Shown piece by piece: positions 15,001 to 27,000 of a DNA stretch of 38,034 nt. The translations under genes and the position numbers were made by a program. The DNA lies in assembly GCA_000969725.1 (NCBI GenBank), contig JXSR01S023164.1; one strand, 5' to 3'. The stretch's first letter is position 1. Each line of letters starts with the position of its first letter. Source of the DNA: Ophiothrix spiculata (lineage: Eukaryota > Echinodermata > Ophiuroidea > Amphilepidida > Ophiotrichidae). Below the pieces are notes generated by a model that was not told where the DNA came from, ran no database searches, and saw nothing but the letters and a program-made list of their open reading frames with translations.

Positions 15001-18000
15001 CGAAAACGTTCCATATGTGAGCGATAAATTTGTGTAGTGTTGAAGTTAAATTCAATTTCCATGTTTTCTACCGTTTATCCACTCATATGCTGTGAGCTCT
15101 GTTTATAGTTTGGACCAGTTGCTGCAGAACTGTTGACTCCTAAAGCAAATAAGGGTTTATACTTGCTTTCTTATTTCATGCTTTTAGGGGCTGCAGCAAG
15201 TAGTATGAATAGCACTATTCAGTACAGGTATGAATAACAAAAAGCATTAAAGTTTGCAAATATTATACAAATATATACTGACTTGAAGATCTCTGGTTAA
15301 AACTATGGTCCTGAAGTGACTAAAATTTAGCTATTTTACTGAGGGGCGTAGCCCCGAAGTAAAATAGTTAAATTTTAGTCACTGAAGGACCATAGTTTTA
15401 ATCCAAAGATCTGAAAAATGTCAGTATATATTTGTTTTATATACTGTATTAATAAATTTTAAAATAATGTAATTTTTACTTACCAAATGGCCCGATTTAA
15501 TATAATAAAATGCACTAACAAAATGCTATAACCATGAATGCAAGCAATTGGTTAATGCGCGTATTGGCTTGCGTGTCTAAGTTTGTTGCGCGCGTAACTC
15601 CTTGCGTGAAAGTGACGCGGCTATACATTACGCAGAAAACCCGTAAATAGTCTTTTAAACCCGTAAATAGTCTTTTAAACCCGTAAATAGTCTTTTTAAA
15701 ATCCGTAAATAGTCTTTTCAAAAGAACTATTTACGGGGTTTTCTTTAGATGGTTGAAACTATTTGAAATAATGTCATAGGGTTTCAACACGCTAAATTTA
15801 TTAAAACAGTATATAATGGTTTCTATCTTTTTTCTTCCGCCAACATTAAAGGTAGTGATCAGTTTAAGTCCCCCAATATACACAATTCAATTACTGAGTC
15901 GATTGAGAGGAATCACATTTTAATTACATGTCACTGTTAGTCGATCTATTAGCTCAAACGGTAAGGTGATCGCTTGCAGTGGTCCCAAGTTCGAACCCCG
16001 CTGGTGCCAAAAAGTTGAGCATGCTTGAAATTCCCTTGGACAAAGAACTAACTGCTAATTGTCCTGTGAAAACCCTTTCAAAACTCGGGACTCAGTGTTC
16101 CAGGCACCAATGGTGCGTATGTGGGCTGATCAAGGTTCAGCGCCCCTAGAAGTTGCTGCCGCAGAACCTGAAATGATGCTTGGTGTGGAATGGAGCGTAT
16201 ACTTGGGCAAGAGTAGTCAGTGAACACCTGTAAAGTGTGCAGAGGCCACGTGGAATTACAAATCTGGGAGGCATAGTGCACTATAAATCCCCAGTATTTA
16301 TTTTTATTTAACTGTTGAATGGGCAAAACATCATGACAAAATACATTTCAGCCATTCTACAATTTTTGGCTGCAAATAAAGCTCACCTTAACCAAAGCAA
16401 TAGTATAAAAGATTTTTTCTAAAGCAAATCATGTATTATCCTGTTAAGTTTGTTGACGTATTTTTCTTTCAGGATGAGTCGTGACCCAATTATGGACCAT
16501 CCCGCCTTAGTGGTGTATTCTCTGATAGGAAATGATGTCTGCAATGGGTAAGACCCCAGGAATTTTTATAGGGGTTCGAATCAGGATAAGCCACCATCTT
16601 GTGTTGCTCATGGAGCAGAGTTATTGTACTTCCGAAAATATTAAGAGTTTGGCCTGATATTAAGGCAGATAGCGTAAATCTTCACTTGATGCATACACAG
16701 TGTGTGCATTTTGTTTCGCGCTCAACCGTGTCTGCGTTTCAAGTAGCGTGTATTGCGACTTGCTCAGATCAAAGTACGGCAATTTTCCCGCTAATCCGTT
16801 GCCTAGACTCTCGAAGTGACGCACTTGGAGCCGTAAAATGCCGGAGTTACAATAACTCACCCTCCATGAGTGACAATCCAAGATGGCTGCTGTCCCATAG
16901 GATTTACACGGAGGAAAAATCAAAATGGCGGCGAGTACCGATTCCTTTTTTTAAATTCCTTGGTAAGACCTTAGTATTATCATCTCAACAATTGTCAATG
17001 TTCAAAAGTCCACCAAAAAGTATAAGACAGTCCACAAAATTTCAAAACCATAATTAACCTTAACAAAGTTCTTTTTTTTTTAAGTAAGAAAAAAAAATCC
17101 AAACATTTACAAATTTCAGACAACTTTACTTTTTCTTGTTTGACTGAAATCAAGGGGTGTCTTCAAACAAATTTGTACGGGTATGTGCCTGCCATACTTT
17201 GGAAAACTTATCATCTCTATACCTCTTTTGGCTCAAAAACCCACCCATCAATATACCAATTTTGATGGAACCCAATTTTACATCAAACTTGGTGCTTTTT
17301 AGCAAATTTTCCCCAAAGCACCAAATTTATGAAAATTGGGTGCTTTCATCTGAGACAAAAACCACTTGATCGTTATACTAAATCTGTGAAAACCCACACC
17401 CAGAAGGCGGGCACATATATACATATACCTTGTAAATGTAAGTCCCCCCCCATCCCCCGGGCCCCATCCCTAATTTTTCTTCAATACTGACCAGGTTTCA
17501 TTTACCAAACTGAAAATAAATTCATAGATGTGAAGAAATATATTTTTCTTTTGAATAGAGCAGTGGGAGACCCTCATAAGGAGCATGCATGGTCCAATTT
17601 CCTTTTTTTCAAACTTCTTGTGATTTTGATATCCATATATTGCTCACTTCTCATGACCCATGTGAAATTACACTGATGAGTTATGTTCTATTTTAGAGAT
17701 ATTGGCAATTTAAGACACGATTGTCATTAATTCATTCATTCTTTTGTAGTTTGATACCCTATCAGAGACCTGACAGCCAAATTTTTATACCCGATGTGAG
17801 ACTTGTAGACTACCAGGTCGATTTTGATACACTTTATTGCAAATCTTTGGTAACGCGGTTGATTACCCGATCAGAACATCCAGTTACCCCCCCCCCCCAT
17901 CACTATAATATGATACTAACTGCTTTCTCTTCTCGTTTAGGCATAATGACACTATAGCTCACATGACTCTTCCCGAAGATATGAAGAAATACAGCCTTAG

Positions 18001-21000
18001 CACTCTGAAATACCTGGTATGTTAAAAAAATCTCAGATTTCTTAAAACATGTTAAAACCACATTATATATGTGACCGTCAAGCCTAAATGAGCCTTAAAT
18101 GCAGCATACTTCATTTTGCACTACAGGAAAAAATACATGTAAAGGTTGTAATATTTGCCGAAATTGATTTTTTGACTGATTCAAAATCCTGATGCTTACT
18201 TCAAAACACCAGCCAAGTTTCATTTCTGTAAAATGATCAGAATTTTGAGAAATATCTGTATGTTTTGTGGGTAATCAACAGAAAATGTAGGGCTTACTGA
18301 TCTTGAACGTGTTTAATCTCAGTTATTCGTTTTAACCTTTGACGGACCATAAATTGACTTCTGGAAATCGAGTGAAGTTCACCGAGGTGTCATTTTAAAC
18401 CTTAACATGGTCTTTGCAAATATTTGAAAAAGTGAAAACGACAAGAGACTGCATTTACTGCTGGTTTGGGATTGATATTAACATATAGGGGTCAACATTT
18501 ATGACCTTTTTTTAGTAATGCCAATAAAATAAAACAAAAAAACCCCCAATATATTACTAACATAAAACATCTTATTTTTATCCTTCTCTGTTTCTTCTCT
18601 TTTTGTTTCTTTATTTCTATCTCTCTTTTCTTCCTACCTTTTTTTATTTGCCCCCCCCCCCCTTCGTAGGGGACAATAGATCTTTACAAAATCCATTCAG
18701 AAATCTTTTTAACGTCAATCACATGACCATTTTTTCAACCAATCACGTGCAAGCTCACTAGTATGCACGATTTTGTAAACAAAATTTTCTGAAAATCTCT
18801 TGCATTTTCAGTGCAATAAAAGTGAAAAATAAATATAACCAGACTCAAACATTATTAGATGTACTAATTCTGAACAACTTTGGGCTGGTGATACCATACG
18901 CTCACTGACACAAAGAGTGAAATTTCCATTTGAAATCGGCTGATAAGCTAAAGATTTCAAGTCACATCAGGGCGATCACACCAAAAGTGACTCATTAGTG
19001 CTAACCCTAATTTCAAGTTCAAATTTTTACGCAGTTAGTGAACGTGGACGTAACATTCTGAGTATTGTGTTAGTGAGTCACTTATTCTGTCGGCAAATTG
19101 CCGGAAAGTGTAAAATCGGCTTCTGGAATTCTTGGAAAGTGTTTTGAAAAGGTCTATTGGCATCATATATACCCTACTGTTTATTATCCTTGGATGTATG
19201 TTTTCCAAGTAAAATGAAATGAAAACTTATTCTAAAATAAAGAGAGCGCGCATGTGTTTGATTTTATACATACACCCAGGGTGATAATTCTATGGGTGAC
19301 AAATAAACCTTTGTAGTAATTCAAAAATATTTCCACACATCTCAATTAGGCAACAAAAAATAAAAACATTGTATTGAGGGCTTGACCAACCTAGACTTTG
19401 TATTTCGGAAGGATTCTCTTTTATGTTTAGCAAATGTCATGTAAAATCAGCCATTTTTAGCCAAACATTTTTGTAAAAATGTTTGTCTTACAGATTTTTG
19501 GATTTTGGATCTGTTAAAGGCAAATAAAATAAGCCCCAGGAAAGAGAGAAAAAAATGTCCGACCAACCAACCCCTGCCAGTTTATGGTCCATCTGCCAAT
19601 AAAAAAGCTTTTAATGACTTACAACAACAATTCTCTCCTTCTTAGGATACTCGTCTTCCAAACGGCAGCTTTGTGCTTGTTTCTGGCATGGCCGATGGGC
19701 GTGTCCTTTATGAGCTTATGTCGCAACGCTACCATCCCTTGGGCCAGCTCAACGAGGACATCACGTATGCAGACGTTTACGATTTCCTAAGCTGTTTACA
19801 GTGTTCGCCGTGTAATGGGTGGATGACGTCAAATGCCACGCTCAGAAATTTTACGTCAGAGGTAAGAGAAAATTTGTCATGTGAGTGCAAGAAAGTTGTA
19901 TCTGCAATAGCTGCCATTTTACATAAATTTTGATTGCACATTGTATAATCTCAGTCTTGGGTCAGTGTCTCTTAAAATGGTTCTTAGGTGCCACCTGAAG
20001 AACGATTTCAAGAGCCATTGACATATAGTAGGGACATTTTGAGGGATTGATTGTTTAGATTTTAATGATAAGGTGTTAAGAAATATAACTTAGGGCAGCC
20101 ATTGCATGCAGATACGACTTTTTTGAACTTGCATCACAAAGTAACCCAAATTTACCTGACCCCCTGGATTTCTTTCCTTTAGAAATGATTAGCTGCTACC
20201 CCAATAAACAGTGATGCTCGATGTCAAATCCTTCACTCTCTGCAATTATGAATGAATATTAGACTACCACATTACACATTATTTGCCTTAAACTTTTGTA
20301 CTGTTGATTTTGACATTTCACCGGTAATAAATGATCCAATATTTAGTCCACAACCCACTAAGTTACCATTTTTCAATACCTTGAAGGACATGAATATGCC
20401 TTGAGGGCATCATTGTGTCCTTCACAACCCTCAAAGTAGACCACATGGTTTGTGGGTGGGCTAAACATTGGACCAGTGAAATGTCAAAATCAGTGGTACA
20501 AAAGTTTTAGGGCAAGTAACGTGTAATGATAAGAGAGTTGTCAGTCAAAGTTTTGTTTATCGTCAAAGGGTTTTTTACAGTATTCAGACTCAACTTAGAT
20601 TTACTCACCAATCACATTTTTCTCTATTTCTTTGTAAAATTGTCTAATATTAACTTATTTCAAATATTTATAGCTAAGGATTTATTCTGTAATTGAATAA
20701 AATGGTACAGCTAACTGAAGATTAATTTAAGCTACAATTGTATAGTCAATACTTTGTAAAACCAACTTTCGAGCAGCATAAGGGACGATTATTTTACCAG
20801 TTTGCGAACTTTAACAGCCACTGTTTTGCAAAACCACATCTGTAGATTATTAGAACTTTGTACAAAATGTTAACAAAAATCATTAGTTTGACATTTTCTA
20901 AATTTGTTGTATACGTAATTGTGACCATATTTTTACTTAACCAGATGAAATTGCTAGATAGATAGTTATCGCCTCATTTTTTGTATTTCTATTTCAGCGA

Positions 21001-24000
21001 GCGGCAAATTTAAGTAAAGCCTTGCAGGAAGTTGTCAATGAGAATACATTCAAAAACTTTAAAGCTTACTACTATGGGTTTGACATCAGAGCAGGTAGGC
21101 CATCATCATTTTTGTAGTATCATGGAATAGAGAATGTAATTAAGACTTGGCGTCTAAAGACATTCGCTCACCTGACAGACATTCATAATATTTGCTCTGA
21201 CACATTCTTTAAGACGGAGAGAACATATTTCTTTCGATGCTTGAATATTGGTTAAATCCGATTTAGGTAGGCCATCATCATTTTTGTAGTATCATGGTAT
21301 AGAGAATGTAATTAAGACTTGGCGTCCAAAGACATTCGCTCACCTGAGAGACATTCATAATATTTGCTCTGACATATTCTCGTTATTGGTTAATCGATGT
21401 AAGCATTAATTAAATCAATGGCAACATTAATTCAAATTGATTTACCAAATGCGAGCATTGCATTTGACCGAATAATTTAGAGCAAATATCGCGAGCGAAT
21501 GTCTCTCGTGTGAGTGAATGTCATTGGACGTCAAGCCTATAATAAGTAACCTTTCTTCCCTTTTTTCATTTCTTCATGGCCTGGAGATGATAACATCTTT
21601 CTTTCTTTCAAAACTACAAAACTCTGGAACTTTCGTGTTCAAATACCAGCGTCTGATTTAAGTAACCGGCTCGTGCCCCCTCTTATTTTTGCAGAGTGTT
21701 TTCAACAGGTTTTATTCCAGAAAGTTAATATCATATATTCAGACTGAAAGTGAAAATATGTTAGGTACAAATATTCCGAAAATCTCCAATCCCTTGTTTT
21801 TTTGCAGAGCGATGCCTGATTATTATAAGATGGCGCGGGGTATCGCCAAAATGTCACCCCCTCTTTTGAAACATTACTTGACCCGCCCCTGAATACCTCT
21901 GTTCAGTTAAAGGATTTGTCTCCTCCAGTCAGGCAACCCCTTAAATTAAAGGTGCTCAATATTGCTAGCCAGGGGGAATATTAATGGATCAACCTGCTCG
22001 TCATTACGGGCCATATTATGTGACAAATTTGAAGTGTTCGCTTACTCATGTGATCAATTTTGACGTTGATATCATTTCATGATTTGCCATGCATATATTT
22101 CTATAAGCCAAACAATGATTTATTGGACAGTGTAAACAAATATCAAGAGTGCAGGGCCCCATTGTTTGTAAATGCAATCCCTACTATGGATTTTTGTTTA
22201 CATTGCCCAATAAATAAATTTTTATTTTGCCTATAGGCATAAGATTAGGGAAGCATACAGAGTGCAAGAACAATTTCATTAACAAAAACATGAAAAGCAG
22301 GTGTTCTGAATAAGTACAACATTATGAATCAACAAGAAACTGATTTACAGAATCACAACCTTTGCATGAATTTCTCTTAGAGTGCAAAAAAAGTTGGCTG
22401 CATTTGGTTTGAGACCCTGAGTTTGAGATGAACAAACACATTATGTTGTCTATCCATACACTCTACCCAACACAGTAAAAACACAGTACATGTGCATGGC
22501 AGAACAATTTCAAGTTACTTCTTTTTCCCTTGGAGAAATCCTGTGCAAATGAGCAGACGACCAATTCTCTTTCATAACTTAAAGCAGTATCTACTATATC
22601 GAACATGTGTACATACAACTTTTTAACATGAAGTGAAATTGTATGTTTAATGGAAGTATTTGCTATGATTTATAAATGCACATACTGTGTTTTTACTTTG
22701 TGGGACAGCACTGGAGAAGTGATATCTGAATCAGATCAATTTCTCAGGATACAAGTCCAAAATATTCTCATGGCTCTTTGTATCAGTTTTAATTAAACAC
22801 TCAATCGCCAAAAGAAATGTTTTTGCCATAGATTTAGGGATGACATTCTAGACTCGCCGCCTTTTCAATTCTGGCAGATTAGGGGTATCCGGGTATTTGC
22901 TGACAATTCGTCGCATTTTGGCATAATGCCTGAATATTGAAAATACGCACACACGATCTGCGTGCAGGTTGACATATCATTTGTGTTAAGTATTATGTGC
23001 ACAGTTTGTCTTTACGTGTATCAAATCTTGGAGCACGAAGTTGACCAGAACAGAGTGTACAAAAATACCCCCACTCCGAGCTCCATGGCTGACGACACCA
23101 TTACACAAGCCGGTATAATTAAGTCCGGGATCACCTCTCTATATCTATGGTTATTGCATAATGAATACTCGTACTCTTAATGCATATATAGTCACAATTA
23201 TTGTCACAGCGCACAGTGTGTCTCTCTGCATGGCTCTGACAAAACATCCGCCCATGCCCGTAAAAGAAAACCAAGCAAACAAAGACTTTGCATGATGAAT
23301 AGTTCTATTTTATCCTCACAGTTATCAAAGAATGGGAGGCTGCTGGCGGTGAGGGTTGGCAACTCATTGAACCAATCGACGGCTTCCATCCCAGCCAGGT
23401 AAGAAGACTGTGGGTCAATTTATACAAACTAAATTGTCACTACCAAACATTTTGTTGTGACGTCAAACTATGGGCAGCCATAAGTGTCAAAAAGGTATCA
23501 ACAAGAGTAATGTGTCTACTTACTTGATAAGGGTATCTATTACAATGAAAAAGGTGTATAACCAAAAGGGTATGTAAAACGTCTAAACCTAAAATTGATA
23601 TGTAACGCAAAACTGTCTGTGATATCAAGAAAGGTGTCTAAAACCAACAACACCTATGGCTGCCCATATATAGTTTGGTATCATGACAACATTTTGGTAG
23701 TGATATATTTTGTTCGGAGGCCAAGTATAGTTTGACCCTAGATTGATGCATGCATGTACTGTGTGTCCCAGAAAACCTTACAATCTTAACTTTAAGGGTA
23801 TACCCTGTTACCTCGATCATAAGAACATGTTACCTTGATCATAAGAACACATTCAAATCCAGACATGGCAAGCAATTACTGTTTTGGAAACACAAAATAA
23901 GAAAGTACTTGCTAATCTGGTGAATAAAATATAATAAGTTAACAAGAGGACCATTGTAATTTTTCACCACGTCAGGATTTGAAGTGGCGCTGAGGGGGTT

Positions 24001-27000
24001 CTTATGATCAAGATTATAGGGTAGTCAGAAAGTAGGTTAGGGCAGGCTCACACCACTGATAATGAACTGGGGTAACAGCAAGCGATAAAAGCTGTGCATT
24101 TTAACCCTTTGAACCCTGGTCATTCCATTTGTATCTGTACCGCTGACCCAGGCCAACCTGAAAATTTAAAAAAAAAAATATAACCCCTAAACTAACTTTG
24201 ATTTTGATTTCCCTTGCTTTACTTTTTCATTTTACAGTAGTCTGAATTGTTCCAATAACCAGCATTCACAAAAGAATACTATTTATGTCGACCAACATAT
24301 TCGACATTTGTGACCCGTCATATCGAAAGGTACCTAAGGTCGGCATAGTAAATTACAAGATATGGGCCATTGAAGCTGAGCATAGTTAAAAATCACATCC
24401 AAGGTCAAATTTCTAATTTCATCCGAAACATTACCTTTGAAGTGCATTCTATCATATTAATCAGGTTCTAATATCTAAAACATAAGACAAATGTTGAAAA
24501 AAATGCATTTACAAAAACCTTCTCCATTCAAGTTTTACCCGTACAGAAACTTTAAAACTCAATTTTCTCGGAACTATAGTTTTCTGAATCAGCCCGATGC
24601 CTTTTGCCAATTTGGATGTAACTTTGCAATCGAACATCTAATAACCAAAAGCAAGGTGTCGTTTTAAAGCTTACAATATAATCTTTCAGATGAGACCAAA
24701 AAATCAATTTTCATTTTGGGACCCTTACGGTACCTTTCGATATGATGGGTCACATTTATGTTGTAGTCTATAGGCGAAGCCACATTTGTTAAAAATTTTG
24801 ATCAAATTTACGAAAATATGAGGAATTTTTCACCTCTTTCTAGTAAATAAGAGCAAAATGACCCATCAATCATGGGTTCAATGCTTAATTTGATGTCTTC
24901 CAATATAAATAAGACAATTGAAAATTGTAATTACCTATGTTTGTTGACACACATCAAGTTTCTGTCATGTGACCTAAAAGCTGGTAAACCGGCTCATCGG
25001 GTATACGGTACATGTACACATGAGCCGGTATACTGGCTCGTCGAGTTCAAAGGGTTAAATTAACTTTCACTGCAAGTAATTCATGTGTTTGCATCACTTG
25101 ATGCTGACTAATTCGCTAGCTATCGCAGGCTAGTTAACAGTTTTCAGTTGTTGTTTTACGTCCATGACTCACAAGGGGAGGGGAATGCATAAAGTAGTCA
25201 AAATGGCTGATTTTACATACTTTACAAAGTGCAGGGTCCTCATTGTAGGCAGTGAACTGAAGGCTTGCTAGCCAAGAGAAGATATCGTGTGTATCCCATC
25301 ATGCATTGCTTCTTATGCTTCACAAAGTGCAGGGTCCTTATTGCATGCAGTGAACTGAAGGCTTGCTAGCCAAGAGAAGATATCGTGTGTATCCCAGCAT
25401 GCATTGCTTCTTATGTCTCACTAAGTGCAGGGTCCTCATTGTGAAGGCTTGCTAGCCAAGAGAAGATATCGTGTGTATCCCATCATGCATTGCTTCTTAT
25501 GCTTCACAAAGTGCAGGGTCCTTATTGCATGCAGTGAACTGAAGGCTTGCTAGCCAAGAGAAGATATCGTGTGTATCCCATCATGCATTGCTTCTTATGC
25601 TTCACAAAGTGCAGGGTCCTCATTGCAGGCAGTGAACTGAAGGCTTGCTAGCCAAGAGAAGATATCGTGTGTATCCCATCATGCATTGCTTCTTATGGGA
25701 AATTTTGCACAGGAAGTAATGTGAGTAGCTATATGAAACATGCTCAAAATGTAGGATTACAAAAATTACCTTTGTTTTGGAAACATGTCAGCACAAACTA
25801 CTCACACAATTTCCTATACAAACAACCCCATAGGAAGAAATTAATGGGCACTGGCATGCCCAGGATATTTCCTTGCGGGGGCCTAAAGGGGAATTGTCAA
25901 TCGGAGGGGGCCTGAGTGGTAACAGACATTAAAGACAGGGTGATTTTACATGATTTTTACAATTGTGGGGAGCTTCAGCCCCAAGCCACTCCATACCCTC
26001 TCCTGGGCACGCCAGTGATAATATGTGTCCAGCCGCGGCAAAAGGATGCAGTTGTCGGCTCGTACATGTTGCTTATTGTAACATATCTGATGTATACAAC
26101 TAGTATACATATGATATGCTACAATGAGCTACATGTAGGAGACGACAACTGCATCCTTTTGCCGCGGCGGGACACATATCTTCTCTTAATTTGCTCCACC
26201 TATGTGTGTGTGCTTCATGAAAACATACAATGGGATATCAAAAAGTTGTTTTAAAGATCACCCAGAAGAAATGCAGCCAGGAACCTAAATTTATTAAAAT
26301 TCTAATTCCATGGGTCATCTTTGCGAAGGCAATGTGCAAATTTACACATTTCTACCACTTAAATTGACTTTACACAGACCGACATTGTAGAGATCATCTT
26401 TTAGCCAAACAATGCATATTGTATTTCCCTATTTTCAGGTCGGCCATGCTTCATTATGTCATTATGACGTCATTTGTTGATAGATTTCCATAATTTGGTA
26501 TCAATGGAAACAGTAAACCCTAACCTATACTATGGTATCAAACATTTAAAACTTTGGGCATGTCATCATCGAATAACTGGACTAAAACCCTTCAAATGCA
26601 AGAATTAAATTACGCCCCGTATCTCAGATTTTTCCATGCAGTTTATAATTAGCGGGGCAGGTTGTGTCATCTATCGCCATCTGTAAAGAAAGTATAACTG
26701 CCATTGAGACCATTTGTGATGACTCACCCTGAAAATGGGGACTTTGCGACAGAACACTTTTCAAGCTACTGGTGAAAATAGGCAGCAAAAAATAAAGAAA
26801 ATAATAAGAATTTCCTGCAGATTTTCTGTTGTAAAATTGTATTGCCTTGATCAATTTCAATGAGTAAGGTGTCATGTTAAAGCTTAGAAAATGCTGTAAC
26901 AGGTGAAATGATAAATTAAAAATTGATATCATCTGCAAAGTCCCCCCTTTCTGAGTGAGCCATCACATTTTTGCACCATAATGTACACAAGGACAAGCCA

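Noticed and set aside
15945..16012. Functional tRNA gene
   Set aside because: A- and B-box-like motifs are present, but the acceptor and anticodon stems do not pair well and the sequence continues as a SINE body.
16599..17057. 152-codon plus-strand frame
   Set aside because: It overlaps MITE family B copy 2, has no domain, and lies within an AOAH intron.
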